A stretch of 64,000 bases of DNA from Populus alba (GCF_005239225.2 NC_133302.1:14603991-14667990), one strand, 5' to 3'. Positions 49,188-62,535 are shown, counted from the stretch's first letter. Translations and numbers: made by a program. Notes: generated by a model from the letters alone, not told the origin.

Positions 49188-49478
49188 TGTTAAAAAACCA
49201 TATTTAATCCAATAACTTAAGTTGTTAAGTGAAGTTTCAAGATATGATTTATATTATTATTTAACACATCATTTTAAGTGAAAGATTTTTAGACATGAAA
49301 CTTGCACATATTAATATTAACTTGTGCTTGATTTTTATCAAATAAATAAGGGAGGTGAAATTCGAACTTGTAACTAGTTGGTTATTAAATCTCTAATATC
49401 ATGTCAAAAAATATCTTAACCTAATAATTTAAACTGTTAGATAAGGTCCCAAAATATGATTTATATTATTCTCTAACA
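49188..49478 (-). mobile_element. TRIM retrotransposon, older copy
   Basis: Terminal direct repeats 49188-49266 and 49402-49478 (TGT...ACA on plus). The interior lacks coding capacity and the length is 291 bp. The sense strand is minus: the site after the repeat reads TGATATTAGAG, a two-change version of the initiator-tRNA primer site TGGTATCAGAG. Flanks CGAGA and TGAGA form a target duplication with one mismatch. Same family as 62536-62825. Confidence 0.8.
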
Positions 49479-52400
49479 TGAGAGAGAAAAAAATTGGTGA
49501 GATATTTGTTGTTATTTTTTTATATTTGTGAGATTTTTAATTTTAATTTGGTTTTCTTGTATTTTTATAATGAAATCTTCATTCATCTCTGAGTAAGTAA
49601 TTTGATAAAACATATTAAACTAATATTTTTATTTTTTTCCTTCTAATTTCTTATTATCTTTCACTAACATCCAATAGGAATATTTGATCTTAGGATTTCT
49701 TGAATAGTTTTTCCAAAAATTATAAAATAATTTTAAACACATATATTACCGAACTATAAAATCATTGCATTCTTAATTAATAGATTTTCCGAACGAATCT
49801 CAAGTTGATCAGAAATTTTTTATTTTTGTTGGAAAAACGCAACTGCCTTTTTTGTCTTTTGCAAAGATGCCGTCTTTTACATATATTTTTCTTCTTCTAC
49901 CTAAAGGATTCTCATGCTTAATTCAACTTAATTGATTTAATTAATTAATTAATACAGGGCTTGATACGGACCTACCATGTTAGCATCACATGCAACTCCC
50001 GCACCTCGCGGTCCCTTGTCTTCATGCATCTCTTTCTTATGAAATTTGAGAGGCTTTAATTTATTAGAAACATGTTGTAAGAGAATAAATAAGTTACTGA
50101 TTTGACCCAATCACACCCTCTACATTTATAAAACTTTGAATAACACAATTTTATATATCAATTAATATCATATGAAGAGGAAAATGGAACCCGGAGAACA
50201 TCCTTTCCTTATCCAATCTCAGCTAGAATATCTTTCCACAATATCCTTGTATTTGTCAGTTTTACATTATAATAAAAAAATAAGTTAAATTGTGTGGTGT
50301 TTTTACGGTTGCTTAACTTCTGTTTATTCTTGGATTATAATAGTGGAATTTTTTAAAATTCTTAATCTGATCCTTAAACTTTTTATTTTGCATAATTGGG
50401 CCCTTTTGAGCCAAAATCAAAAGCCAATTGCATGGTTTTTTTTTTTTTTTTTTAGGATTGAGGGTTGAATTGAAAGATATGGTTTATTTTGGTCCCTTAT
50501 TTTTTAAGCAATTCGGTATCTGGTTCCCATAATTTTTAAAAAATCTGTTTCGGTACCACACTTTATTTTCTTATTTTTTTAGTCATTTTTTGGATGAAAG
50601 AGAAAAGAGGTCGCTAGATTCTAGCTTACAGAGAAAACAATTGCTGTTGGGAAAGATTTAAGCCATCAAAACATATAGTTTTTGTGTCAAAAGGTTCCAT
50701 AAAATGAGGGAGTTAAGATTATGTATTTTTTTTTTTACCTTGAAAACACCTATAAAAAATAGATCTGAGCTCGGCGAAGATTTTTAGTTTCCAGTTGATT
50801 TCGAGTTTTGGGATGAATGCTTTTTTGGTGTGTTTTTGGAGACCATGATTTGGTTTAACGAGGTTGTAGAGTGTTTTTCCTAGGTATTTTTGAGTCAAAA
50901 AATAAATTTAAATGAGTTTTTAGATGAAAAAAATCATGGACCTCATTTTTTTCAGCCATCATAGTAGCCAAATTTTAGGATTTTAGATTAGGCCCTTTTA
51001 ACTTGAAAAAAAATGGCCCTCACACGGGCCCATTCAATGTGTGCCAGACACATGGTCTGGCCTATTGTTTTTCTATTTTTTAATTTATTTTAAAATTAAT
51101 ACATGTTTTTATATGTATTTTTTAATTTTTTTAAATTGATTTTTTAATTAATACACCTTATCTAAGATTTTGTTTTTGCTTATTTAGCCATTTTTAAATA
51201 GAGATTATTTTTTAATTATATTGGTTTCGTTTAATTTGTTAAGAAGTTAGTATGATTCATTTATAATTTTTATTTAATGCATTTTATTTAGATTAAATAT
51301 TCATTTTTTTATAATTGTTTGAATATGTGCAGCCTTGCATAATATTTGTTTTTGAATTTTATTAAATAAACTTTGTATGTTTTATTTATTGTTAATGATT
51401 TTTTTTTTCATTTATTTACACTATAATTCATGATTTATTTAATTATATGGATGCATAAGTTTTTCAATTTACATTTACGATCTTTTTAATGTAAAAAAAA
51501 AAAAACACATTAAAAAATTCTATATGTTAATTTTTTTTTATCATGTATTAGTGTTTTTAATTTAATCCTTATTCTTATGATTTTTTTTCTTAACTCTTTT
51601 ATAAAATTTTAATTATTTTTATTTTTACCTTTCAATCCAAGTTGAAAGCGTATTGTTTTTTTTTTTTTTTTCATTTTCATCCTTATTCTTTTAGTTTCCT
51701 TTTGTTAATGTTTTTTGTTCTTTTCATTTTAAATCTCAAAGTGAAAATTTATTGTTATCCTTTAATTTATTCTTTATTTTAATTTTAACTTTTATTCTTT
51801 TTAATTGCTATTTTTAACTTTGGATTTTTTGTTTGTATTTTTTTTTTTATTACATACTTCAAATTTTTTTTTTCCTAGGTTTGGGCTCCATGATTATGTC
51901 ATGTATTGTCCTTCCAGTTTGATGACCCAGGTTAAGGGTTGATATTTTTTTTTTATTTTTTTTTTCTGATATCTTTGTATGATATTGTTGTTTTTTTATT
52001 TTTTAAAAAATAGTTTCATGATTTTTTTTAGTTTCTTTTTTTTTTTCTATTAAATTAACCGATATTATGACCTAGAATATAATTTTGTTAGGTTAATCCA
52101 GACTAGCTTGCTCCTTAATATCCATATTACTAGTCTACTGTATTGGCTTGACCTCATTCTTTGTTTGTATCCCGATGTATTGTTTTGATTTTTTCTTAAT
52201 TTTGATTTTTTTTTATATATTTCTTTAAATGATTTTTAAGTTTGTATTTCACTTCTCTTTTATTTTTTCTTATTTATCATATTTTAAATAGTGATTATTT
52301 TTTAAATTACATTAAATATGTTTAATTTTTGAAGAAATTAGTATGAATTATTTGTAATTTTTATATTATATATATATATATTAAATTTATTTTTAGAAAA

Positions 52401-53560
52401 AAATATTTATTTCTCATAATATTTTTAATATAAGCACCCTTGCATGTTATTTTTTTCTTTTCATTTTTGTAATAAATCTTGTGTGTGTGTTGATTTCTAT
52501 TTCAAATTAATTTTAATAAATAAAATTATTAAACACGATCAAGTAAATAACTCATATTGAAATATTAAATATTTTAATTTACATTTATCTCTCAACTTTT
52601 TCAATTTTGATTTTGTTTAAGAAAAAAAATTACAAAGCCAAAATTGGTTTGTTGGGGTGTTTTTTTTCTTTGTTTTTTTTTTTATTGAACTTGAATTTTT
52701 TTTTATCCATTTTTTTCTCATATTGTTAAAAAAAATAGTTATAAACTTTATAAAATCCATGACATGTTTGCAGGTTTAACTGGTTGACTTGGTTCAAAGA
52801 TTTGGCTAGTTTAACCTTTTTTTTTTGTTTTTTAATTAATTTTTTTAACATCTCAGTATTGGGTTGATGTTTGATTTTGCAAATGCCTATTTTTTTTTTA
52901 TCATATAATTAAATAAAAATAATTTTGAAAAAAAACAAATTATAATACTACTGGAGTCCTAACTTGGTTCATAGATTTGTCATGTTAGCTTTAGGTTGCC
53001 CAGTTTATAGATTTGACAAGCTCACCCACTAATTGAATATGTTTTTTTTTCTTTAATTATTTTTTGATTTTATCCTTCAATGTTAAATTGGTTTGAAAAT
53101 AAACTACATGATTTATTTTTGTTTTTTTTTCTATAGTGATTATTTCTATAAGTTGATACTCAATTTTGTGACAATATATTTTTATCATATAATGAAAATA
53201 ATTTGTAAAAAAAGTTATCAAACTCAATGGAGTCCATGATATGGGTAGCTAGGGGTTGAGATCGATCCAATCTATCACTATCTCAATAATGTTTTCTTAA
53301 AAAAAATATTATCTTGAAGTTTGTTTGTTGTTTTTTTTTTTAAAAAGTCAAGCCATGTTTTTAGCAGTCATCAAGATTGCATTTGAACCAATGAAATCAA
53401 TTAATTTAGTTCGGGTTAGCTTTCACGCGATTTAATTAGAAATTAGAGTTAGGCAAATATGTTATGAAGCTTTAAAATTTATTGATTAAGTTAGATGTAA
53501 TTATACAATAAAAAAAATTATTCATGTTTTTAACATTTTTAAAAATTAATCTAACACACG
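49479..53560. other. AT-rich region with decayed LTR-type sequence, no gene
   Basis: Long T runs and phrases such as GATCCTTAAACTTTTTATTT, TTGGTCCCTTATTTTTTAAG and GGGCCCATTCAATGTGTGCC (51025) are typical of retroelement LTR or untranslated sequence. No reverse transcriptase, integrase or gag motif could be read on either strand. An (AT)n run lies near 52366-52380. Confidence 0.45.
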
Positions 53561-53564
53561 ATGA

Positions 53565-54351
53565 GAATCTCAAAGAGGTGGATTTTGTGCATTACTTGGA
53601 TGAGTTTTGACTTATATAAGTAAATTCTTTTCTAAAAGCCAACACAAAATATTGTTCACCTCTTCTTTGATAATAGAAAAACACAATGGATAAACCAAAT
53701 AATTAGCATAAGCAACCGAATCAACAACTTTGCCTTGTACTTGCTATAAATGCGAGTATTGTCAATACTAATAAAAGAATGACATAATTGAAACCCATCA
53801 ATTGAAGCACCAAATGCCTAAAATGCTTCTCTAAATGTTGTCTTATTTCCATCAATCATTTTATGATTTTAAGTGACAATCATTCTCGGATTTGAATCTT
53901 TAATAGCTAATAGCATTCTACATAGGTTTTGAAAGGATTCTTCATGTGTACCAAACAACCACTCCAATATTTTTTGTTTAGCTATCCATGCTTTCAATAT
54001 GAGATGTCATGCACATAATTTCTCTATTGTAGCTTGAATTGATGTAACAATTGTACTTATTATATCTATTTTTACAATTGTCAACATTACCTCAACAACG
54101 AGATCTAAGTTAATTTGATGATGTCGTTGCAAAATAAATGGGTTTTGACATGTGTGATCCTTTTAATTTTGAGATCTCCTATGAATTAAATATCTTGTGA
54201 TATCCTCCATGTAAATATCATTTATATTTTGGTTATTATATGCATTACAACTAAATATAAGTTTTAGTTGAATGATGAATCTTATATCATATAGATCCTG
54301 GTTCCATATTAACATTTTCTTATGCCAATGTTTGTTTCTTTGCACTACCAC
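53565..54351 (-). pseudogene. Mutator-like (MULE) transposase relic
   Basis: Minus-strand translation gives HTCQNPFILQRHHQINLDLV, then VKIDIISTIVTSIQATIEKL, KAWIAKQKILEWLFGTHEES, DSNPRM, FGASIDGFQLCHSFISIDNT then RIYSKYKAKLL, and YPLCFSIIKEEVNNILCWLL. These match in order the plant MULE transposase layout: the HTC zinc-finger end, the KAW.AK.KA segment, the FGASI..F.....I.IDGTHLYGKYKG catalytic start (first acidic residue in ID), and PLAFAIVE..W.WFL. Stops (after LCA, IVT) and small shifts make it non-functional. It would have cut and pasted a Mutator-type DNA transposon. Terminal inverted repeats were not located. Confidence 0.8.
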
Positions 54352-56087
54352 CTAATCTAGATGGACCAATTACTCGTGATGCTTGTGTGATCCTCTAACT
54401 ATTACATGGCCCTCGGGTGAGCTCATATTAGAGTTTAATCACCTACGTCTAACATATTAATCCTATTAATGCTTGCAAACCCATACATTGAATTCACACA
54501 TACATCACAACATATGGATATACCTATATAACGAGCTTGACTAACCCTAATTTGCAACATCTTTCATGTTAGTTTGACTTTTATTTCAAACATATTTCAA
54601 TCAAGTTGATTACATAACATTTTAGATAGCTCATTAAAAGATATATCTAATGTAGCAATTTGAAACTCATGGCTTCCTCCATTATAAGTGAATATATAAT
54701 TCGATATAATCCTTAATTTAACTTTAATTCATAATCAACAACAACCCAAAATCATTGACTTTTTTACAAAATAACATAATTATCAACTCAAATTATATTA
54801 ATTAACATAATTATAAAAAAAAACCATATTTTTTTTTTGTTTAAATCCCTAATTCTATACCCTAACATTTTTAAATCAACAATTAACCAACATCAAATTG
54901 GTAAAGGAGAAGTGTTGAATATACCTTGAAATATAGAATTTGAGTAATGGTTATGACCAGTGGTTGTAGTTTTTGGTCTGAAATGGCATGATCTATGATG
55001 GAAGGTGAGAGAGAGAGAGACAGAGAGAGAAAGAGAGAGGGGGGGTGATCTTGTGGTGTTTTGGGTGTGTTTCATGGTGGCGAGAGAGAGAGAAAATGGG
55101 GGTATTTAATTTTGTTTGGAATTACAAGTTATAGATGTCATTTAGAACTCGTTAAAGTATGCTATATCCATAAATATTTTATTCGCTATGGTATTTTATT
55201 ATAATTTTTTTATATGCTATAAACAAAATAATAAGTTATTAGAAGAAACTCTTGAATTTGTAATTTTAATTTAAAGATAGCGAACAATCATGGTCTTATG
55301 TTGTTTAAATAATCAATCCCAAACAACCAAGGATAAAAATAAGCAATGATTATAAAAATAATGAAAATGCATGTAGAAATAAGAAATATGATAAATGAAA
55401 AAGATATTATTCAAGAACAAGAGCAATATTTAGAAAAAAATATGTGAGTTGAATCTTTAAAATGGCTATAAATTTGATCTTTAAAATTAATTTTGATCTT
55501 GAAAATAGCATCTACCCCATTTGTTGTCGCCAATATGTAGTGGAGCTCTGAAATAGCTTTCATGATTGGGATTATGGCTCTAATCAAGGAGGAGCGCACC
55601 TTTATCCTTTCAAGCTAACTTCTTGAACTTATGCCTATCAATGTGTTCCTGTACTCATTAAGTACTCTTCGCACATTCTAATTTTCTTTCATTCCTTTTA
55701 AAATACTATTTTAATTCATAAATAGTAAGGTTTACATTTTCCATGAGTAATGAAATATAGTATTTTAATTCATTAATAGTGAGTGTTACATTTCCATGAA
55801 AAATGAAATATTATATTTTAATTTTAGCAACTCATTTCCTTTCTTTCTTCAATAACATATACGGGAAGGAACTTAAACGTTTTTTTTATAAAAAAAACAT
55901 GCTTTAATTAGGTTCATAAATTTTTGATTTTGAACTTTTTTTTCTCAACTTGAATATTTTTTGTTAATTAGGTTTTCATCAGTCAAAAATATATTGTTAA
56001 TTTCAATTCTTGTATTTTGAACATTCTCAACAAATTTCTAGCTATTATACGGACATTTCAACATCCTTTTCTTGCTCCTAATATTAT

Positions 56088-56090
<3 letters not shown>
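54352..56090. other. AT-rich spacer with GA-rich microsatellite
   Basis: No gene recognised. (GA)n-type runs lie at 55007-55040 and 55082-55094. An imperfect duplication (ATAGTATTTTAATTCATTAATAGT-like) lies at 55705-55800. Confidence 0.45.

Positions 56091-56143
<53 letters not shown>
56091..56143. repeat. (TA)n microsatellite
   Basis: 53 bp of uninterrupted TA repeats. Confidence 0.95.
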
Positions 56144-56145
<2 letters not shown>

Positions 56146-56809
56146 TCATTTCTTGAGTGGGAATAAAAAAATAAAATAACAACAATTGTAACTTTTTTCT
56201 CAATGATTTCTTGATAATTTGGTAGCTACATGGAAATATATAACAAAAATTGATATTTTCCATAATGAAAAAACGATATTTTGCATAGAAAAAAAACTCA
56301 ATCGGATACAATTTATTAATTACTAGTCGTTTACCTCCAATCTGTGTACAAGATAATTTTATTATTATATGGAAATATATAACAAAAATTGTATTACACA
56401 TTTGTAAAGAAAAGAATCTCTTAATCACATTCTTTAAACTAATTATATTTAATAATCACACCTCCTCAAATTTTCATGTTATTTTATGAATAATCACATC
56501 CCTTATATCCAAAATTAATGTATTTATTATTAGAATTATAAATTTCAAAGAATACAACCGTTGTCAAAGATTACGACAATACTCTATCAATAGTCACCGC
56601 TATAATTTTTTATTATAAATTTGTAATCTTTAAAATAATAGGACGTGGTATGAACCATATATTTTCATTTTCTTATGCCTCTTCGCAGTTTTATTTACTA
56701 TTATATATAAAAACGTTGTATTTTTTTTTTCATTAGAGTTGCAAATTTTAATGTTTACATCTATTGTCAACGATTACTACTCTATTCCGCCATGACCTAG
56801 TCGCAGGGA
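56144..56809. other. AT-rich spacer
   Basis: No gene seen. GGAAATATATAACAAAAATTG recurs at 56231 and 56370, a small internal duplication. Confidence 0.4.
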
Positions 56810-57745
56810 CCCTCTACAAGATAAAGTAAAGAAAGGAAGGACACACTAGAACATTGCCTTGGAACTGGACATGAACAATCATTATTTCTTATTAATTTAA
56901 TGAATAAATGGATTGATGTGTCATACCAGCATCATCAAGGACAGGGGTAAATAACCATACTGAAGGTGTTCTCGTGATAAAAAACTTGAAATTTGTGGTT
57001 TCATATTTGAGTTTTGTGGTTGCTAATATAATTATTACTAGAAATTTATATGATAGTTAATTTTAAGACCCGTTGAATTAATTGAGGTATGCGCAAATTG
57101 ATCTGGACACCTACATTAACAAATAAAAAAAAAATGAGAAGTAAATGAAGCTCAATTGATCAGATTCTAGAGATTATTAATTTAAGTTATATAAATCTCA
57201 GGACCATTAAAGATTTATATAATCATTAATTTCAGAATTCGTATAATTAATCGAGATAACTATCCGAATATTCACGTTAAAATAAAAAGAAAAAAGAAGG
57301 CAATGAGCCGTTTATTTTCCTTGGAAAACTGATATGGAAAAGTGCATGGTTTCAGTTTTTTCGAGCAAGTGTCCACCAGCAGCTTAATAACAACTAGGGA
57401 TCCTGAAGCAGCAAAGAGGGAAATCAGAACAGCTCTAATAACTGGATTGGTGTGCGATTATTCACAAAAAGGGGCTAATGTTGCTGTTGGTTGGGACCGG
57501 AAACGTCCTTCACAAGGGATTGTCTTGTACGTAGTTCCCTCTGGACCATGCCCAGGGGGCATTGAACAGTCTCTTTCCAACTCGGTCACAGCTCGGAGCA
57601 TCCACAGACAGCCCCATTAAGAGTTTCCAGCATGCATGGTGCACTTCAAACTCGGTGTCCGCTCCCTCCCATGTGAGTTTTAATGGCGGATTGAGAGCTT
57701 AGGGCCCCGCTGGCCCTCACAAGGTGACAACTAGTTAGTTATGTT
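56810..57745. repeat. Dispersed duplication, copy 1 (partner 62015-62445)
   Basis: Shares with copy 2 AACAATCATTATTTCTTATT, GTGCATGGTTTCAGTTTTTT, CACAAGGGATTGTCTTGTAC, ACAGCTCGGAGCATCCACAG and AGAGCTTAGGGCCCCGCTGG. Copy 1 alone has 56943-57303 and 57375-57508. Frames on plus (57342-57620) and minus (48 codons starting MLRAVTELERDCS) are open, but I recognise no protein in either. Confidence 0.8.
56943..57303. mobile_element. Probable small insertion in duplication copy 1
   Basis: Absent from copy 2, where the flanks meet (TCAAG|AATGAGCCG). The segment has its own rough direct repeats of about 80-100 bp (57037-57135 and 57210-57300: TTTATATGAT.GTTAATTT, then GACCCGTTGAATTAATTGAG versus GAATTCGTATAATTAATCGA). 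This suggests a TRIM-like or other short terminal-repeat element. Confidence 0.45.
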
Positions 57746-57939
57746 CGGTGCCTTTTTCTCTAATCTCATGTAACTTGCTAACAGGATATATGTTGCCTGC
57801 GGTAAGAAAATCACCTTTGATCATTCTATTGCATACAAGTCCAGTAAACTACGAGTAGAGGTGAGGGAAAAGGAGATAGAAAACAATAAAAAGACCTCAA
57901 GCTTTGTTTGGCCATGATTTCTCTTCATAGGTACGAGTG

Positions 57940-58180
57940 TGTTTGGTATTATGGTAGCGGTTATGGTTGTGGTTGTGGTTTGAAAAAAAGTTATTTTATA
58001 AAAGGTACTTTTAGTTGAGATTAGTTTGAAAAAATATATGTTTGGTTAAAACTGTGATTGAAATTGAGGTTGAACAAAAAGTAATTTAATGTGTTTGGTT
58101 AAAAAATGCTTTTCAAATTGAGGTTATAAAATAATTAAAAAAAAACATATATTAATATTGATGATTTTTAATTGAAATAT
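57940..58180. repeat. MITE end, left part of a split copy
   Basis: GTGTGTTTGGTATTATGGTA then GCGGTTATGGTTGTGG is the same kind of end as 20091-20140 (GGTGTTTGGGAGTGTGGTAG). The matching right end, AAAACGATCGCTACAACACC..GAACACC, is at 59138-59165. Confidence 0.45.
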
Positions 58181-58499
58181 TAACAATTTAACTACTGTTA
58201 TTACATCATGAAATAAACAATACTTTATATAAAGTATTTTTATTGTCAGATTAAACTATGTTCAATTTCATCATGTATGAAATCTATTCAATAAGAACTA
58301 CAATTTCCATGATTTCCTGAGCGTTGCAACAACATAAGGTAAAATATCATTAGGAATAAAATTAGGATTGCGATAAAATTCTATAAATGCTACGCCATTA
58401 TACGATCTCCTTCAGATGTTATGACTTGGTGTCATTGAATCATGTTAAACATTAGTTTTTCAAATAAAACACAATATTGAGAAAAAAAATTTAGATTTT

Positions 58500-58950
58500 T
58501 TTTTATTTTACTAGGTCACATCCAGTTCAATGCATTTAGGTTTGGTCGGACCCGGTTCGTTGCATTTATGTTCGGGTCCGGCCCATTAACAATGGAGCTG
58601 ATCTCCACTGTTCATTCGCATCAGAAATCTATTTATATTATATAATATATCTTTTTGATCTTTTTATAAACTCAGTATATAGGCTGGAAACCTGTGACCC
58701 GATCTTTTATATCATTCTCAGGTATAACAACGCCACGTACTGAGTATTATTATTATTATTATTACTACCATTAATATTATTATTATTACTATTATTGTTA
58801 TTATTGTTGTTGTTATTATTGTTGTATTGTTATTTATAATTTATACAATTAACCTCTTTGTAGTTCGACCCCGGTCTTGCCGGGTTATTTATTACTTCGA
58901 TACTCCTGCACTTGGGAGAAGACATCAAGCTTTTGGTCGTGTCAATTAAC
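58500..58950 (+). mobile_element. LTR-end-like fragment with ATT microsatellite
   Basis: GTTCGACCCCGGTCTTGCCG, then GGTTATTTATTACTTCG and CACTTGGGAGAAGACATCAA resembles the 3' end of a gypsy LTR and its junction. GTCGGACCCGGTTCGTTGCA lies upstream at 58538. (ATT)n-rich sequence spans 58746-58852. It lies between the two MITE ends, so it may have inserted there. Confidence 0.45.
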
Positions 58951-58974
58951 TTTAGTTAGTGGGGATGGATTAAT

Positions 58975-59165
58975 GGAAAGTGTTTTTTGAAAAAAATAAT
59001 TTTTTAATTTGTTTTTATTTTAAATTAATATGTTTTTTATATTTTTTTTTCAAATCATTTTGATGTGTTGATATAAAAAATAATTTTTTTAAAAATATTA
59101 TTTTAATATATTTTGAAATAAAAAGCACTTTAAAAAAACGATCGCTACAACACCCCGAACACCTT
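58975..59165. repeat. MITE-like right part
   Basis: ATTTTGATGTGTTGATAT, AAATATTATTTTAATATATT and AAAGCACTTTAAAAAAACGA then TCGCTACAACACCCCGAACA are the family core and right terminus. Confidence 0.5.
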
Positions 59166-59982
59166 CTAAGTTGTAGAACCTAGGATGTAGTTTCATATAT
59201 TATAATCTTGTAGGTAATAGCTTGGGACATATAAGCAAGTAGGGTGCTATGGAGTTGTTTCATTATTTTATTTGGTTCTTGTTTGAGCTAATTAAGTTGA
59301 ATCATTCAAGGCAAAATATTCACATTAAGAATCATGTCTGGTAGGGTTCCAATTCGTCTACACAACCCTAATTCTATAAATGTAAATCTTATCCTCTATT
59401 TCTATATTACTTTATAATCATTGATTAGAAATTATATATAATTAACCTCAATCTCATTAATTTGTTACTTGCCATTTTGATTATTGGTATAGTAATTTGT
59501 GAATTAATATTCAGAAATTGAATTATTTAGTTTCGAATACATTATTTTGATTTTATAGCTTTGCACAACATAAAGACTAAATCACTTTAACTTTGATAAA
59601 GTGAAAGTATACAAGGTTAATTTTAGTGATCTTAAACTTAGAAATCTATAAAAGGGACATTATAGACTTTATTAGAAAGCGTTTGGTATGATAAATAACA
59701 ATAGATTAGGCATAATAATTTTATTATAAAGTTATCTGATGCAGCTTTAGATAATATAAAAATCAATTTTTATCATGTTTAGTATTGTTCTAAAGAAGTA
59801 ATTTTTGTTCCATTAAAAGGAAATAGTGCAAAGCTTATTCAATTCCCTTTAGAAATTTGGTTATCTTTTCTTAATTTTTTTCTTTGTGACATGTCGCGGG
59901 GGGGAAAATCCCTCATTTCTCTCAAAAATTGAAAGGCTAGAAGACGGAATAGAGAAAGGGGTTTCTTGTTTTTGAACATATA

Positions 59983-60016
<34 letters not shown>

Positions 60017-61522
60017 TTATGAAATGGAACCTCCAGTGAGGTAGCAAATTTTCCGGTAGAGGAAGATGAAAAAACAGTTGATAGGGAAACAAGATGACAC
60101 GCTGTTTCGTGCAGTGGTAAGAGCTGGTTAAGGAAACGATAGCTGATAAATAATCTTGGAGAAGCTGCACAGTGTTGACTATGATGTTTTCAAAACATAA
60201 CCAGTCAAGAGAAACTACTTAATTTATACATTGTTTTAGAGTGCTCTCATGTTGGTATCAGTGAAGGAGCTGATTAAGTAGCATGACAATGGTCTCAAGG
60301 CCAAGCAAGGTGATTTGAGTAACTACGTACTGTTTTCAATTCTTGAAATTCCCTGGAAGAATGTATGATTGGATTGGGATTAATGTTGGTTTAATTGCTT
60401 CTTGTTTTGTGTTTGGTGGTCGAGAAAGTTTAAGATAGATTTGGGTTTGAATTAGTGTGACTCGTCTTGTTTTGGTATCCTAATTTTGTCTAATAATAAT
60501 GTTAAGGGCACGGTGTTTACTGAATTAGGTAATTTTTTTGACTTGGATAAGCTTAATCTTATGTTTAAGTTTTGGTTTTGGTTATTTGTTTTTTTTTATT
60601 TATTTTTTTGGATTAATTTGGTCGGGTCAAAATCAAATTAGATATTTAAAATTTTATTTGGTTTGCCATTTTTTTTATAAAAACATTTCTGGTTTAAGGA
60701 GGTGTTTCCTTATGCTTGTTTTTGGTAGTTTTTTCTAAAAGAAAAAAAAAATAGATTTTTCTAACATAGCCTTATAAAAAATATAAAAAACTAAAAAAAC
60801 TAAAATAGTAAAATGAAAAAAATGATTTTTTTCTATTGCATACAACCCAATTCTTATATAAATTTTTATTTTTATAAGAAAAGAAAAGAAAAATTTTAGC
60901 ACTATTTTAAAAAATACCAGTATTGTTTTTTTTTTTCTCTTGTTTTTTTGAAGTTACAACAAGTTTTTAAAATTCTTTAAGGATTTTGTCAATATTTTAA
61001 TAACCCTTAAAATTTTTAATTCACGAGAATTAGTTGTTAATATTCTAATATAAATGTTGGATCTGCAAGTACGTTGATATTTAAATATCAGAAATTAACA
61101 ATAAAATTTTCAAAATTATTCTAAATATTCATCAATTTTAATTGGAGTTATTTTTTCACTATAATATACTAGTTGTGGAAAACCATTTTATCTTCTAGGA
61201 GACTAGGATAGGTAAACTCTATTATGAAAATAATATGAAGTCTTTCAATACGAATTTATTTGGGTATACGAGCCCATGATAAATTCAAAAATGCTAGATT
61301 TATTCATAAGAATATATATATTTTTTTATGCCATAGACAGATCATCGGTTAGAAAACCCATCAAAATTTTTAAATCATATCTATACCACATAATGTAGCC
61401 TACTTTAGGTAGGTTGCGCTAGAGGTGTTAATACATGTCCTAGTCACAGCTAGTTCCTTACCCATGAAATTTCTGTTGTGCATGATTGTGCGATAATCTA
61501 GGTCACGAGTTTAACATGATTT

Positions 61523-61528
<6 letters not shown>
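59166..61528. other. AT-rich spacer
   Basis: No gene recognised. (TTA)n microsatellite at 59985-60017. AAAGCGTTTGGTATGATAAA at 59677 could be another MITE end. A 66-codon Phe-rich frame at 60538-60738 is compositional. Confidence 0.4.
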
Positions 61529-61583
<55 letters not shown>

Positions 61584-61587
61584 ATAT
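61529..61587. repeat. (AT)n microsatellite
   Basis: About 59 bp of AT repeats with one break near 61570. Confidence 0.95.
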
Positions 61588-62014
61588 TGTTCTGTTTTAT
61601 TTTTTTTTCAAGATATTATTCTAATTTAGCTATAATTTTTATTTATTTTATACAAACAAGGTTTATTTTTTAAAATAAAAAATATTTATTTTTAAATAAT
61701 ATTGTTGATGTGTTCAACCTTGCATAATATTTTTTATAGTGTAAATTTATTCAGTAAGTTTCATTTGTAGTTATCTTTTAAGTCAATAATTTTTTAGGGT
61801 ATGAATTTATCTTTTATTGATTTAAATAAATAAGTTTAGTAAATATAATCAAGTTAATGTCTCATTTTATGTGATTAAAATCTTGATTTATATTTATCTC
61901 TTAATTTTTTTATTTATTTTTTGGTTATTGTTAATAATTTTTTTTTTACATAAATAATTATTAATTTATTTAACTGGATGCTTGTATATTCACTAAACTT
62001 AACTAGCATGGACT
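61588..62014. other. AT-rich spacer
   Basis: Nothing recognised. Wording resembles 51240-51440 and 52310-52560 (CCTTGCATAATATTT, TTTAAATAAT), probably fragments of the same old repeat. Confidence 0.4.
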
Positions 62015-62445
62015 ATTTACAAAATAAAATAAAGAAAGAAAGGGAAGAACTAGATAATTGCCTTGTAACTGGATATGAACAATCATTATTTCTTATTTAA
62101 TGAATGAATGGATTGACGTGGCAGACAAGCATTATCAAGAATGAGCCGTTTTTCTTCCTTTGAAAAGTGATGAGAAGAGTGCATGGTTTCAGTTTTTTCG
62201 AGCAAGTGTCCTTCACAAGGGATTGTCTTGTACGTAGTTCCCTCTGGACCTTGCCGAGGGGGCCTTGAACAATCTCTTTCCGACACGGTCACAGCTCGGA
62301 GCATCCACAGACAGCCCCATTAAGGTTTCCAACATGCACGGTGCAGTTCAAACTCAGTGTCCACTCCCTCCCATGTGAATTTTAATGGCAGATTGAGAGC
62401 TTAGGGCCCCGCTGGCCCTTACAAGGTGACAACTAGTTATATGCA
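62015..62445. repeat. Dispersed duplication, copy 2
   Basis: Collinear with copy 1 at 56810-57745 but lacking 361 bp and 134 bp blocks. The second junction sits at GTCC (62208-62211), which flanks the block in copy 1 on both sides (57371-57374 and 57505-57508). Confidence 0.8.
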
Positions 62446-62535
62446 CACACTGCGCTATCATCATAGCTTATTCTTGAGACTTGAACGGATAACATCATGT
62501 TCCTTTTGTTCCTCACCATAAATCTTGTTGAGAGC

